From Roseinatronobacter domitianus (GTDB taxonomy: Bacteria; Pseudomonadota; Alphaproteobacteria; Rhodobacterales; Rhodobacteraceae): a stretch of DNA of 64,000 nt. The first letter of the stretch is position 1; every line of letters begins with the position of its first letter. Positions 36,098 to 45,814 of this stretch are shown here, piece after piece. The notes beneath the pieces are model-generated. The model was not told where the DNA came from. It saw nothing but the letters and a program-made list of their open reading frames with translations, and did not search any database. Where the stretch lies: positions 1-64,000 of the forward strand of contig NZ_JALZWP010000009.1 of the NCBI RefSeq assembly GCF_023336755.1, given 5' to 3'. The position numbers were made by a program, and so were the translations under genes.

Positions 36098-37191
36098 CAG
36101 TCCGCCCTCCGCAGGGAAAACAGTTTCGCAATCGGGATGCGCACCATATTGTCCAACGCGCCCGTGAACAGGATAACCAGCGCCTGAATGACCACGATCA
36201 ATTCGCGCGGAATGCCCGTCCAAAGCGCCAGTTCCGCGCCGCCCTGATACAGAAAGCCGAACAGGATTGCCGCAAGGAACACCCCGAACGGGTGGTTGCG
36301 CCCCATCAAAGCCACGGCGATGCCGATGAAGCCCGCGCCTTCGACCGCGTTCAGAACCAAGCGCTCCTGTTCGCCCATCACGTTGTTCAGCGCCATCAGC
36401 CCGGCCAAACCGCCGGAAATGAGCATGACGATGATGGTAATGCGCGCGGGGCTGATGCCCGCATATTGCGCCGCGGATTCGGATTCGCCAAAGGCCCGGA
36501 TCTGGTAGCCCAACCGCGTGCGCCATAGCAGCCACCACACCGCCCCGCAAAGTGCCACGGCAATCAAAAGAGAGATGTTCACCGGCGGAACCTTGGAAAA
36601 GGGAATGCCGAAAAGCCCAAGGATTTCATGTAGTTTTGGCAGCGACGCTGTATCGGGAAAGCGCGGCGAAGACGGATCTTGCGACCCTTGCGGGCGCAGG
36701 AAATTGACCAGCATGTAGTTCAGGAAGGACGCCGCGATAAAGTTGAACATGATCGTGGTAATCACGATGTGGCTGCCGCGTTTGGCTTGCAGATAGCCGG
36801 GGATGAACGCCCAGAGCGCCCCAAACGCCGCCGCGCCAAGCGACGCGCCCAGCAGCGCCAAGGTCCAATGCGGCCATGGGATGTAGAGGCACACCAAAGC
36901 CACGCCCAAACCCCCAACCGCCGCCTGTCCTTCACCACCGATATTGAACAACCGCGCCTGAAAGGCGACGGCCACAGCCAGCCCGGTGAACATGAAATTG
37001 GTGGCGTAATACAGCGTATAGCCCCAGCCATAGCTGGACCCGAAAGCGCCATCCACCATCAGCTTGACTGCGTTCCACGGGCTTTCGCCAATCGCCCAGA
37101 TCAGGGCGGCGGAAATTGCGAAGGCCAGCAGGACAGAGACCAGCGGCACAAGTGTGACATCGGCCCAATGGGGAATGCGTTTGGTGCTCAT
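36097..37191 (-). CDS. BMP-type nucleoside ABC transporter permease 1
   Basis: 364 residues, multi-spanning, with FNIGGEGQAAVGGLGVAL and FGESESAAQYAGISPARITIIVMLISGGLAGLMALNNVMGEQ, the conserved regions of the larger permease. Its start overlaps the ATPase stop by four bases. It forms the translocation pore with the 35135-36097 product. Confidence 0.9.
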   Translation of the reverse strand: MSTKRIPHWADVTLVPLVSVLLAFAISAALIWAIGESPWNAVKLMVDGAFGSSYGWGYTLYYATNFMFTGLAVAVAFQARLFNIGGEGQAAVGGLGVALVCLYIPWPHWTLALLGASLGAAAFGALWAFIPGYLQAKRGSHIVITTIMFNFIAASFLNYMLVNFLRPQGSQDPSSPRFPDTASLPKLHEILGLFGIPFSKVPPVNISLLIAVALCGAVWWLLWRTRLGYQIRAFGESESAAQYAGISPARITIIVMLISGGLAGLMALNNVMGEQERLVLNAVEGAGFIGIAVALMGRNHPFGVFLAAILFGFLYQGGAELALWTGIPRELIVVIQALVILFTGALDNMVRIPIAKLFSLRRAD

Positions 37192-38759
37192 GCGTGCTCC
37201 ATTCCCGCCATCAGCAGGCCCAGTTCGCGCGCATCGGTGGCATCGGCCATGCGTTCCCCCATGATCCGCCCGTCGAACATGACCAGTATCCGGTCCGACA
37301 ATGACAAAATTTCATCCAGCTCGACAGAGACCAGAAGCACCGCTGCGCCCGCGTCGCGCAATTCGATCAGACGTTGGTGAATAAATTCGATCGCGCCAAT
37401 ATCGACCCCGCGCGTGGGCTGGCCGACCAATAACAGGTCCGGCCCATATTCGATTTCGCGCGCCAGCACGATCTTTTGCTGGTTGCCGCCAGAAAACCCC
37501 TCGGCAGGCAATTGCGGGTCAGGGGGGCGCACGTCGAAGCGTTCCATCTTGGCGGCGGTATCGGCGATAATCGCCGCGCCATCCATCCGCCACGGGCTGG
37601 GGTTGTAGCGCGGGTCATGGTGGTAGCCCAGCGCGGTGTTTTCCCACGCATGAAATGGCAGCACCAGACCACGGCGGTGGCGATCTTCGGGCACATGCGC
37701 AATGCGGCGCGCGCGCCGCGCTTGCCCATTGCAGTCCTGTCCCGACAGCGGCAAAGGCTGACCACGCAGCATGGCCTGCCCCTCGGCCTCTCGCAGCCCG
37801 GCCAAAACTTCCAAAAGCTCGGACTGGCCATTCCCGGCAACGCCCGCAATGCCCAGTATCTCTCCCGCGCGAATGGAAAAGCCAATCTTGCGCAACCGTT
37901 CCACGCCTTGGCCGTCGACCAGTCGCAGACCGTCAACGCGCAGCACTTCTTCACCCGGCTGCGCTTCGGTTTTTTCGACGCGCAACAAGACCTTACGGCC
38001 CACCATTAATTCTGCCAATTCGGTCGGGCTGGTGTCGGCGGTGGCGCGGGTCGCGACAATCTCGCCGCGCCGCATGACGCTAACATCGTCCGTTACATCC
38101 ATGATTTCACGCAATTTATGCGTTATCAAGATGATCGTCTTGCCCTGCTCTTTCAGCCCGCGCAGGATGCGGAACAAATGGTCGGCCTCTGACGGGGTCA
38201 GAACGCCTGTCGGTTCGTCCAAGATCAGAATATCGGCTTCGCGGTAGAGCGCCTTCAGTATCTCGACCCGCTGCTGGTGGCCCACGGACAGGTTCTCGAT
38301 CAGGGTGTCGGGATCGACCTCCAGCTCGAAATCAGACGCAAGTTGCTTCAGCACGCCGCGCGCGCGCCGCCGTGACGGTCCCAGAAGTGCGCTATCCTCG
38401 GCCCCAAGGATGACGTTTTCCAGCACCGTAAAATTCTCGACCAGTTTGAAGTGCTGGAACACCATTCCGATACCTGCGCGGATCGCAGCAAGGCTGTCGG
38501 GGATCTCTGTCTTGCGACCGTTGATAAACACCTCGCCCGCATCGGCCTTGTAGAACCCATAGAGGATGGACATCAGCGTCGATTTACCCGCGCCGTTTTC
38601 GCCCACAATGCCGTGAATCGTGCCACGCTGCACCGTGATGGAAATGTCCTTATTCGCCTGAACCGGCCCAAAAGCCTTGGAAATCCCCCGCAATTCAATT
38701 GCAGGGGGGGCGGACGCGGCAGCTTCCTGCCGCGCCGTTTGGTCTGGTATTGTGGCCAT
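37188..38759 (-). CDS. BMP-type nucleoside ABC transporter ATP-binding protein (two nucleotide-binding domains)
   Basis: 523 residues with two fused ATPase domains. The first (about 25-250) has Walker A GENGAGKST, signature LSVGHQQRVEI and Walker B LILDEPTGVL. The second has a degenerate Walker A region (GVAGNGQSE), SGGNQQKIVLARE and LLLVGQPTRGVD. One weakened site is normal in this family and in sugar ABC ATPases. It lies 9 bp after the binding-protein gene. Confidence 0.92.
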   Translation of the reverse strand: MATIPDQTARQEAAASAPPAIELRGISKAFGPVQANKDISITVQRGTIHGIVGENGAGKSTLMSILYGFYKADAGEVFINGRKTEIPDSLAAIRAGIGMVFQHFKLVENFTVLENVILGAEDSALLGPSRRRARGVLKQLASDFELEVDPDTLIENLSVGHQQRVEILKALYREADILILDEPTGVLTPSEADHLFRILRGLKEQGKTIILITHKLREIMDVTDDVSVMRRGEIVATRATADTSPTELAELMVGRKVLLRVEKTEAQPGEEVLRVDGLRLVDGQGVERLRKIGFSIRAGEILGIAGVAGNGQSELLEVLAGLREAEGQAMLRGQPLPLSGQDCNGQARRARRIAHVPEDRHRRGLVLPFHAWENTALGYHHDPRYNPSPWRMDGAAIIADTAAKMERFDVRPPDPQLPAEGFSGGNQQKIVLAREIEYGPDLLLVGQPTRGVDIGAIEFIHQRLIELRDAGAAVLLVSVELDEILSLSDRILVMFDGRIMGERMADATDARELGLLMAGMEHA

Positions 38760-38768
38760 TCCCGTGGC

Positions 38769-39758
38769 TCAGAACGCCGGGCAGGTGCTGTCGGTGCGGT
38801 AATCATGCACCACGGTTTCGCCTGCGATGATCGCTTCGCGCGCAGCTTCGACGGCGGCTTGCATCTCGGCGGTGATCAGGTCCGCATTATGCTCGTCCAG
38901 CGCGTAACCGACGCCACCGGCGGCAAGGTTCATGGTGACAACACCGGCTTCCAGACCGGGACCATCGGTGAAGGCGGTGTAGACGGCTTCATCCACCAGT
39001 TTCAGCATAGAGGTCAGGACAGAACCGGGATGCAGATAGTTCTGGTTGCTGTCCACACCGATGGAATAAACGCCCGCATCGGCGGCCGCTTGCAGCACGC
39101 CCAGCCCGGTGCCACCCGCGGCGGCGAAAACCACGTCAGACCCTTGGCTGACCTGACCGCGCGCGATTTCACCGCCACGCACGGGATCGTTCCACGCATC
39201 TGGGGTGTTGCCTGTGTAGTTGACGATTACCTCCATATCAGGGTTCACCGCCTTGGCACCTTGCGCATAGCCGCAGGCAAAGGCCGCAATCAATGGAATT
39301 TCCATACCGCCAACAAAGCTGATCGTGTTCGATTCCGACGCCATCGCAGCCAACATGCCAACAAGGTAGCTGCCCTCATGCTCAGCAAAGATGACAGAGC
39401 GCACATTCGGCAGGTCCGCCACTGCGTCAATCAGCACGAACGAGGTGTCGGGATAATCGGGCGCGACTTCTTCCAAGGTGGGCGCGTTCTGGAAGCCCAT
39501 GACCACGATGGGGTTTGCACCAGATTCGGCCATGCGGCGGGCGAATTGCACGCGCTGCGCAGCCGATTGCATTTCGATGTCGCGGTAATCGCCACCGGTC
39601 TCGGCCTTCCAACGCTCGGCACCGTTATAGGCGGCCTCGTTGAACGACTTGTCGAACTTGCCACCAAGATCGAAGATCAGCGCCGGGTCGGCGGCGGCGA
39701 TGCCGGTGCCAAGTGCCAGCGCCGAAACCGAAAGGGTCAGGGTCTTGAGGGACGTCAT
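38769..39758 (-). CDS. BMP-family periplasmic nucleoside-binding protein
   Basis: 329 residues with a signal peptide (about 22 residues, ...LALGTGIAAADP). The mature part opens LIFDLGGKFDKSFNEAAYNGAERW, the BMP/Med family motif, and contains FVGGMEIPLIAAFACGYAQGAK and IGVDSNQNYLHPGSVLTSMLK. It is the first gene of the operon (binding protein, ATPase, two permeases). The family binds purine nucleosides or similar ligands; the exact ligand is not known. Confidence 0.92.
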   Translation of the reverse strand: MTSLKTLTLSVSALALGTGIAAADPALIFDLGGKFDKSFNEAAYNGAERWKAETGGDYRDIEMQSAAQRVQFARRMAESGANPIVVMGFQNAPTLEEVAPDYPDTSFVLIDAVADLPNVRSVIFAEHEGSYLVGMLAAMASESNTISFVGGMEIPLIAAFACGYAQGAKAVNPDMEVIVNYTGNTPDAWNDPVRGGEIARGQVSQGSDVVFAAAGGTGLGVLQAAADAGVYSIGVDSNQNYLHPGSVLTSMLKLVDEAVYTAFTDGPGLEAGVVTMNLAAGGVGYALDEHNADLITAEMQAAVEAAREAIIAGETVVHDYRTDSTCPAF

Positions 39759-39871
39759 GCAAAGCTCTCCTGTTGGGATGCGCGGCTGTTGCGCGCTTGG
39801 GACTTGGGGAACACTCGCGGTGGGCCGCGATTGCTGACGATTAACGCCCTAAGCGCAGGCAGGGTCAACAG

Positions 39872-39898
39872 TAAAAACCCAAGGCGCGCAGCCTTGGC
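39872..39898 (-). terminator. terminator after rimI
   Basis: On the minus strand CCAAGGC-TGCGC-GCCTTGG is followed by GTTTTTAC, a compact intrinsic terminator 18 bases past the rimI stop, separating it from the BMP operon. Confidence 0.8.
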
Positions 39899-39915
39899 CA
39901 AGAAGTGACCAAAGG

Positions 39916-40326
39916 TCAGGACAGCGCGCGTTCCAGCAGCAGCGCATCAACCGGGGCGGCAGCGGATTGGGCGTAATAGCCCTTGCGCAGGCCCGTCTGC
40001 ACAAATCCGGCGCGCGCATAAAGCGCGCGGGCGGGTGCGTTATCCGCGGCAACCTCCAGAAAGACACGCGCGGCGCCACCCGCGTTCGCCTGCCTCAGCG
40101 CATTGGCCAGAATCACCCCACCATGGCCTTGCCCTTGTGCCGCCGGGTCAACGGCAAAGGTCAGGATCTCGGCCTCGTCCAGCACGATGCGCAACAGGGC
40201 AAAACCGTGGCTGTGCGTGACCAACAGCGTGGTCGGGTCTTGCAAAAATGCGGCAAAATCCGCAGCGCTCCAAGGTTCATGCGGAAAAGCCGCTGCATGC
40301 AGCGCCGCAATCGCATTTGGCGTCAC
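39916..40326 (-). CDS. rimI: RimI-like ribosomal-protein/N-terminal acetyltransferase
   Basis: 136 residues. The GNAT motif A is AVDPAAQGQGHGGVILANALRQA, followed by VFLEVAADNAPARALYARAGF, as in RimI. The start overlaps the tsaB stop (ATGA), the common tsaB-rimI arrangement. RimI acetylates ribosomal protein S18, though substrates outside enterobacteria are uncertain. Confidence 0.85.
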   Translation of the reverse strand: MTPNAIAALHAAAFPHEPWSAADFAAFLQDPTTLLVTHSHGFALLRIVLDEAEILTFAVDPAAQGQGHGGVILANALRQANAGGAARVFLEVAADNAPARALYARAGFVQTGLRKGYYAQSAAAPVDALLLERALS

Positions 40327-40967
40327 GACAGCATAACCGGGCCGGGATCATTGGACGGCGCGGCATCGGGCGCGCGCAGGTATAGCGGCGCAGGGCGCGG
40401 ATGCGGCGTGCCAAGGCGGCTGGCGGCGATTTGCGCAATGGCAACCGCAACAGGCGCGGCAGGGAAGAGGACGGGCAGCCCAAGCCGCTCCGCGGCCATC
40501 TCTGCGGCGGTTCCGACCAAGGGCGCATCGATCGCAAAACCAATATCAGACAGGTCCAAGAGCAGCGGGGCTTTCGCCATGACGCCGAATTCCTGCACAT
40601 ACACCATGCCACGGCGCGCATCCTCGACAACATAGAGCGGGCGCGGCAAGCCATGCGCGCGGGCCTCGAATACGCTGACGCCCAGCGCGGGCACGCCCAG
40701 ACCCAAAGACAGCCCGCGCGCAGCGGCCACGGAAATACGAATGCCGGTGAAATTGCCGGGGCCGATACCCACGCCAATGCCAGAGAGGTCAGACCATTGC
40801 GCGCCACCTTCGGCCAAAACCTGTTCCAGAAGCGGCATCAGACGTTCGGATTGGCCCTTGGCCATGTCTTCTTGCGCCTGCGCCAGCACCCGGTTGCCCG
40901 ACACCAAAGCGGCCGCGCAATGCGCGGCCGATGTGTCGAACCCCAGAACCAGACCGTCAGACGGCAA
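40323..40967 (-). CDS. tsaB: tRNA threonylcarbamoyladenosine biosynthesis protein TsaB
   Basis: 214 residues of the ASKHA fold: LGFDTSAAHCAAAL at the N-terminus and DLSGIGVGIGPGNFTGIRISVAAARGLSLGLGVPALGVS. It partners TsaD/TsaE to form t6A37 in ANN-decoding tRNAs. It overlaps the nfu stop by eleven bases and rimI by four. Confidence 0.93.
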   Translation of the reverse strand: MPSDGLVLGFDTSAAHCAAALVSGNRVLAQAQEDMAKGQSERLMPLLEQVLAEGGAQWSDLSGIGVGIGPGNFTGIRISVAAARGLSLGLGVPALGVSVFEARAHGLPRPLYVVEDARRGMVYVQEFGVMAKAPLLLDLSDIGFAIDAPLVGTAAEMAAERLGLPVLFPAAPVAVAIAQIAASRLGTPHPRPAPLYLRAPDAAPSNDPGPVMLS

Positions 40968-41514
40968 CGGGCCGCACCTCTGTCACTTCGGGGATATAAT
41001 GCCGCAGCAGGTTTTCAATGCCCATTTTCAGCGTCAGGGTCGAAGACGGACAACCAGCACATGCGCCCTTCATATGCAGGTAGACCACGCCACGCTCGAA
41101 CCCGTGGAAGGTAATGTCGCCGCCATCCTGCGCGACCGCAGGGCGCACGCGCGTATCCAGCAATTCCTTGATCTGGCCCACGATTTCGCTGTCCGGCCCG
41201 TCATGCGCCATATGGCCCGACTGCGCGGCCCCTTCAATCGCGGGCGCGCCCGACTGGAAATGCTCCATGATCGCGCCAAGGATTTCGGGCTTCAGGTGCT
41301 GCCAATCCAGATCTTCCGCCTTGGTCACAGTGATGAAGTCGAGGCCCAGAAACACGCCCGTTACGCCCTGAACCGCGAACAGACGTTTTGCCAGAGGCGA
41401 CGATACCGCCGTATCCGCCGAAGGGAAATCGGCGGTGCCCACTTCCATCACGTCCTGACCGGGGATGAATTTCAGCGTAGCCGGGTTCGGGGTGCTTTCG
41501 GTCTGGATGAACAT
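40957..41514 (-). CDS. nfuA: NifU/Nfu-type iron-sulfur carrier protein
   Basis: 185 residues. An N-terminal Nfu_N domain (FIQTESTPNPATLKFIPGQ) is followed by a C-terminal NifU domain with the cluster-binding Cys152-x-x-Cys155 in GACAGCPSS. It carries Fe-S clusters to target enzymes. The start at 41514 is preferred over an extension to 41853 that would overlap the divergent aldolase. It begins the operon nfu-tsaB-rimI. Confidence 0.9.
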   Translation of the reverse strand: MFIQTESTPNPATLKFIPGQDVMEVGTADFPSADTAVSSPLAKRLFAVQGVTGVFLGLDFITVTKAEDLDWQHLKPEILGAIMEHFQSGAPAIEGAAQSGHMAHDGPDSEIVGQIKELLDTRVRPAVAQDGGDITFHGFERGVVYLHMKGACAGCPSSTLTLKMGIENLLRHYIPEVTEVRPVAV

Positions 41515-41630
41515 GAGTAAACTCCTTGGTGTTGCAGGGCATATGCGCCCTGCCCCCCAACCTGTCAAGGCCGCCACCTTGACACCTGCGCGCCGCCCGC
41601 GCAGCTTGTGGAAAACGAAAAGGCCATCCC

Positions 41631-42704
41631 ATGCATTTCGCCTCTGACAACACATCCGGTGTGCCCGACGCCATTCTGGACGCTTTGCGCGACGCCAACG
41701 CGGGCTTTGCCATGGGCTACGGGGCCGACCGCTATATGGACGCGCTGCGCGACCGCATCCGCGCGTTGTTCGAGGCGCCAGAGGCCGAGGTGTTCCTTGT
41801 CGCCACGGGATCGGCGGCAAATGCGCTGGCCTGTGCCAGCTATTGCCCGCCATGGGGCGTTATTTACTGCCATAAACTGGCCCATATAGAGGTCGATGAA
41901 TGCGGCGCGCCGGAATTCTTCACCGCGGGCGCAAAACTGACCCATGTGGCCGGGACAGACGGCAAAATTGACCCGAACGCCTTGGCCAGCGTGTTGGCGC
42001 AATCGGGCAAAGGCGTGGTGCATCATGTGCAACCGGGCATGGTCAGCCTGACGAACCTCACCGAATGCGGCACGCGCTATTCGGTGGCCGAAATATCGGC
42101 ACTTGCGGAAATCGCCCATGCCCATGGCCTGCCCGTGCATCTGGACGGCGCGCGCTTTGCCAATGCACTGGTGGCCGAGGGGTGCTCGCCTGCCCAGATG
42201 ACATGGCGCGCGGGCGTCGATGTGCTGTGCTTGGGCGGCACCAAGAACGGGCTGATGGGTGTGGAAGCGGTGGTGTTTTTTGATCCGGCAAAAGCGTGGG
42301 AATTCCAGTTGCGGCGCAAACGCGGTGGGCATTTGCCCTCGAAACACCGTTACCTGTCGGCGCAAATGCTGGCTTGGCTGGAAAATGACTTGTGGCTGGA
42401 CCTTGCCCGCCACGCCAATGCCATGGCCGAGCGGCTGGAAGCGGGCTTGGCAGGGCATGCCCAGATCGCCTATCCGCGCGGCGGTAATATGATCTTTGCA
42501 ACATGGCCGCGTGCGGGCCATGACCGGCTGCAAGATGCCGGCGCGGAATATTACCTCTGGCCCGACCATGCGACATGGGACGACCCGGACCCGATCGGCG
42601 CGCGGCTGGTCACAAGCTGGTCCACGACCGAAGCCCATGTCGACCGCTTTCTAACCACGCTGGCTTCGCAAAACGCGCTTCCATCCGGCGCGGCGCTTGG
42701 CTAA
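41631..42704 (+). CDS. ltaE: low-specificity L-threonine aldolase
   Basis: 357 residues of the PLP fold-type [20 protein letters not shown] opens the protein, and PLP-binding Lys205 lies in CLGGTKNG, with [11 protein letters not shown] upstream carrying the aspartate that contacts PLP. It cleaves threonine or allo-threonine to glycine and acetaldehyde. Only 10 bp separate it from pyrC. Confidence 0.9.
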   Translation: MHFASDNTSGVPDAILDALRDANAGFAMGYGADRYMDALRDRIRALFEAPEAEVFLVATGSAANALACASYCPPWGVIYCHKLAHIEVDECGAPEFFTAGAKLTHVAGTDGKIDPNALASVLAQSGKGVVHHVQPGMVSLTNLTECGTRYSVAEISALAEIAHAHGLPVHLDGARFANALVAEGCSPAQMTWRAGVDVLCLGGTKNGLMGVEAVVFFDPAKAWEFQLRRKRGGHLPSKHRYLSAQMLAWLENDLWLDLARHANAMAERLEAGLAGHAQIAYPRGGNMIFATWPRAGHDRLQDAGAEYYLWPDHATWDDPDPIGARLVTSWSTTEAHVDRFLTTLASQNALPSGAALG

Positions 42705-42714
42705 GGAAATGTCC

Positions 42715-43752
42715 ATGAAACAGCTTACCATTCTCCGCCCCGACGATTGGCACCTGCACCTGCGAGACGGGGCCATGCTGGAAGGCATTGCGCATGAGAG
42801 CGCGCGCCATTTCGCCCGTGCAATCATCATGCCCAACCTTGTGCCGCCTGTCGTGACGGGCGCGCAGGCCGCCGCCTACCGCGACCGCATCCTGAAGGTC
42901 ACGGGCGACGGGTTTACACCGCTGATGACACTTTACCTGACCGAAGACACCGACCCGGCCGATGTGGTTGCCGCCCATCGCGACGGGATCATCACCTCGG
43001 TCAAGCTCTACCCGGCGGGCGCGACGACCAACTCGGCCTCTGGCGTGACGAATTTCGACAAGGTGCGCCCGGTGCTCGACGCGATGGCCGAAGCGGGCAT
43101 CCCGCTCTGTTGCCATGGCGAGGTGACGGATCACGACATCGACATTTTCGACCGCGAAGCCGTGTTCATCGACCGCGTGCTGGACCCCATTCGCCGCGCT
43201 ACGCCCGGCCTGCGTGTGGTAATGGAACATATCACCACCGCCGATGCAGTCGCGTATGTGCAAAGCCAGCCCGAAAATCTGGGCGCGACGATCACCACGC
43301 ATCATCTGGTGATCAACCGCAACCATATCCTGGTTGGTGGCATCAAGCCGCATTATTACTGCCTGCCGGTGGCCAAGCGCGAAAGCCACCGGCTGGCACT
43401 GGTGCAGGCCGCAACCTCTGGCGATGCGCGCTTCTTTCTTGGTACCGACAGCGCGCCGCATAGCGATGACGCCAAGGAAAACGCCTGCGGCTGCGCGGGC
43501 TGCTTTACCGCGACCAACACCATGTCCATCCTTGCGCATGTGTTCGACGCGGCAGGTGCCCTGGACAAGCTCGAAGGCTTTGCCAGCCGTAATGGCCCTG
43601 GCTTCTACCGCCTGCCGGTCAACACAGACACGATCACGCTGAAGAAAACAGCCGATCCCGTCGCCTACCCCGCCAAGATCGACACCGGCGCCGGCCCCGT
43701 GACCGTCTTTGACCCCGGCTTTCCGCTGCATTGGGCCGTAACTCAAGCCTGA
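42715..43752 (+). CDS. pyrC: dihydroorotase
   Basis: 345 residues, class II type. Metal ligands His13 and His15 ([10 protein letters not shown]), carboxylated Lys97 ([15 protein letters not shown]), histidines in CCHGEV and ITTHHL, and the catalytic Asp in GTDSAPH are all present. It closes carbamoyl-aspartate to dihydroorotate in pyrimidine synthesis. ATG 42715 lies 8 bases from AAGG; ATG 42709 is a possible alternative. pyrE follows after 73 bp. Confidence 0.95.
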   Translation: MKQLTILRPDDWHLHLRDGAMLEGIAHESARHFARAIIMPNLVPPVVTGAQAAAYRDRILKVTGDGFTPLMTLYLTEDTDPADVVAAHRDGIITSVKLYPAGATTNSASGVTNFDKVRPVLDAMAEAGIPLCCHGEVTDHDIDIFDREAVFIDRVLDPIRRATPGLRVVMEHITTADAVAYVQSQPENLGATITTHHLVINRNHILVGGIKPHYYCLPVAKRESHRLALVQAATSGDARFFLGTDSAPHSDDAKENACGCAGCFTATNTMSILAHVFDAAGALDKLEGFASRNGPGFYRLPVNTDTITLKKTADPVAYPAKIDTGAGPVTVFDPGFPLHWAVTQA

Positions 43753-43759
43753 CCCTCGT

Positions 43760-43781
43760 CTTCATCTTGCCAAAAATACTC
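43760..43781 (-). repeat. related tag, inverted partial copy 3
   Basis: On the minus strand this reads GAGTATTTTTGGCAAGATGAAG, similar to the 3' two-thirds of the tags at 14970 and 23401. It lies between pyrC and pyrE, just after the pyrC stop codon, with no upstream hairpin of the same kind. Confidence 0.5.
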
Positions 43782-43825
43782 TAATACACCGCCTGCCGCA
43801 AAGCCCGCCGCCCGAAAGGACAGCC

Positions 43826-44494
43826 ATGATCCCCGCCACTTATCCCGACCGCGCAACTGCCGCCCGCCTGACCGCGCGGATGCTGTTGGACATCAAGGCC
43901 GTGCATTTCAACGCCGCAGAGCCGTTTATCTTCGCAAGCGGGCTGAAAGCGCCGACCTATATCGACTGCCGCAAGCTGATTTCTTTCCCGCGCATTCGCA
44001 GCACATTGATGGATTTCCTGACCTGCCGCGTGCTGGAAGATGCAGGGATGGAGGCGTTTGACAATATCGCAGGCGGGGAAACCGCGGGTATTCCTTTTGC
44101 AGCGCTGGTCGCCGAACGCATGGCCCTGCCCATGACCTATGTGCGCAAGAAGCCCAAAGGCTACGGGCGCAATGCACGGATCGAGGGGGCAATGCATGAG
44201 GGCCAGCGCGTGCTGCTGGTCGAAGACCTGACCACCGATGGCGGCTCGAAACTGAGCTTTGTCGATGCGATCCGCGACACCGGGGCGGAGTGCGGCCATA
44301 CGGCCGTGATCTTCTATTACGGCATTTTCCCGGAAACCGAACCGCGCTTGGCAGAGCATGGGGTGAAGCTGCATTACCTGTGCACATGGTGGGACGTGCT
44401 TGCCGAAGCCCGGCGGGCTGAGGATTTCGACACCGCCACGCTGGATGCGGTCGAGGCGTTTTTGCGCAACCCGCGTGACTGGGGCCAAGGCTGA
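43826..44494 (+). CDS. pyrE: orotate phosphoribosyltransferase
   Basis: 222 residues. The PRPP-binding motif [14 protein letters not shown] and [17 protein letters not shown], plus [17 protein letters not shown], define PyrE. It converts orotate and PRPP to orotidine 5'-phosphate, the step after dihydroorotate oxidation, and sits with pyrC. Confidence 0.95.
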   Translation: MIPATYPDRATAARLTARMLLDIKAVHFNAAEPFIFASGLKAPTYIDCRKLISFPRIRSTLMDFLTCRVLEDAGMEAFDNIAGGETAGIPFAALVAERMALPMTYVRKKPKGYGRNARIEGAMHEGQRVLLVEDLTTDGGSKLSFVDAIRDTGAECGHTAVIFYYGIFPETEPRLAEHGVKLHYLCTWWDVLAEARRAEDFDTATLDAVEAFLRNPRDWGQG

Positions 44495-44565
44495 CGCGCG
44501 CAATCGTGATCGGACAGACCGCCGCCCGGCTTGTGCTCGCGCATGATCTGCCACAACGGTTAAGA

Positions 44566-44880
44566 ATGCACGCTGTTCGTTCCGCCCTGCTGGCCCTGAT
44601 GATGGTTCTGATGCTGCCCTTGGGCGCGCTGAACGCATGGGTTCCAGCAGTGGCGGATGCCACGCCGCACAACATGCAGACGCCCGCCCAAAGCAGCGCC
44701 CAAACCCCGCGCACCTGCCGCAGCGGGTTTTTGCCAGGGGCGGGCTGCGCCAAGTTCTTCACGAATGAAGCGTCACAGGCAGCCTCAACACGCAAGGCAA
44801 ATCCCGCTCATCCGCCTGCGCAGGCGTGGAAGGTGCAGGATCAACCCGCGCCTCCCAAGGCACCTCCCCGGAGGGCGTAA
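44566..44880 (+). CDS. small exported hypothetical protein
   Basis: 104 residues, family not recognised. A signal-like segment (SALLALMMVLMLPLGALNAWVPAVADA, about residues 6-32) is followed by a Gln/Ala/Pro-rich region with two cysteines (RTCRSGFLPGAGCAKF) and a Pro-rich basic end. The start at 44566 has TAAGA upstream; an ATG at 44506 would put polar residues before the signal. The next gene, an L,D-transpeptidase, begins 53 bp later. Confidence 0.5.
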   Translation: MHAVRSALLALMMVLMLPLGALNAWVPAVADATPHNMQTPAQSSAQTPRTCRSGFLPGAGCAKFFTNEASQAASTRKANPAHPPAQAWKVQDQPAPPKAPPRRA

Positions 44881-44933
44881 CACGTTCGCGGCGCGCAAAG
44901 CGCCCAAACCTGTTATATCCCGAAGGAATTCCC

Positions 44934-45632
44934 ATGCTTACTCGCAGAGCTTTCACCGCGTCGGCGGTAGCGTTCGGCCTATCAGCCTGCGCAAAACCGC
45001 CAGCTGCTCCGACCACACGCGCCGCGACCACACCCCCCAAAGCGCCGCCACTGCCGCCCTTCTATGGCGCGATCACGGACGAGCCCTACCCCATTCCGGC
45101 GATTGTCGACGCCACATTGCCGCCGAAACACTGGCGCCAGACCGTGCCGAACCCATGGCCCAAAGAGCCATCCGGCACGATTATCGTGGACCCGGATGCC
45201 GGCAACTTGCACGTTGTGCAGGACAGCGACATCGCGCTGCGCTATGGCGTGAGCGTTGGTGCCGAAGGGTTTGCATGGGCCGGCGTGGCGCGGCTGCAAT
45301 TCTGCCGCGACTGGCCCCGCTGGAAGGTGCCTGCCGCCATGATCGCACGCCAACCGGACTTGGCGCGCTTCTCTGTGGCAAATGGCGGAATGGACCCCGG
45401 TCCGGACAACCCGATGGGCGCGCGGGCATTATATCTGTTTCAAGACGGGGTCGATACGCTTTACCGCATTCATGGCGGCGCAGAGGCGCGCGATATCGGG
45501 CGTGCCGTGTCGTCCGGGTGTATCCGCCTGCTGGATCAGGACGTGATCGACCTGCATGACAGGGCGATTCACGGGTCCAAGGTCATCGTTTTGACATCGC
45601 TTGCGCCGCAGGGTCTGGGAACCGTTTTTTGA
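44934..45632 (+). CDS. L,D-transpeptidase (YkuD domain), lipoprotein
   Basis: 232 residues. The N-terminus LTRRAFTASAVAFGLSAC has a Tat-like twin Arg and a lipobox (LSAC). The YkuD domain begins about TIIVDPDAGNLHVVQDSDIALRYGVSVG and ends with the catalytic RIHGGAEARDIGRAVSSGCIRL. Such enzymes cross-link peptidoglycan or attach lipoproteins. GAAGGA precedes the ATG. It probably works in the periplasm anchored to a membrane. Confidence 0.88.
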   Translation: MLTRRAFTASAVAFGLSACAKPPAAPTTRAATTPPKAPPLPPFYGAITDEPYPIPAIVDATLPPKHWRQTVPNPWPKEPSGTIIVDPDAGNLHVVQDSDIALRYGVSVGAEGFAWAGVARLQFCRDWPRWKVPAAMIARQPDLARFSVANGGMDPGPDNPMGARALYLFQDGVDTLYRIHGGAEARDIGRAVSSGCIRLLDQDVIDLHDRAIHGSKVIVLTSLAPQGLGTVF

Positions 45633-45704
45633 CGCCAACCAAGCGCGTGTCCAGGATGGGCGCGCGCCGCTGGACCTGCCAAAGCTTGGAACGTGACAAA
45701 ACTC

Positions 45705-45742
45705 TTGTCAGGTATCGTCAAAGATTGTCATAAATCTGTCAC
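45705..45742 (+). promoter_or_regulatory. tandem Pho-box array upstream of phnD
   Basis: The last two units, TTGTCAT-AAAT-CTGTCAC (45725-45742), match the PhoB consensus almost exactly. Further GTCA cores at 45707 and 45717 continue at 10-base steps (then 45727 and 45738), giving four half-sites in helical phase. The array ends 72 bases before the phnD start, so strong activation under phosphate limitation is expected. Confidence 0.85.
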
Positions 45743-45814
45743 GGGGTTGTAAAGTATCTGTCAAGATACAGCGCTAAAAGGCGATCAGAACAGCAACCCC
45801 GAAGGGAGAGAGAC

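Noticed and set aside
38451-39908. 485-codon plus-strand open frame across the BMP ATPase and binding protein
   Set aside because: Antisense shadow of two well-supported genes.
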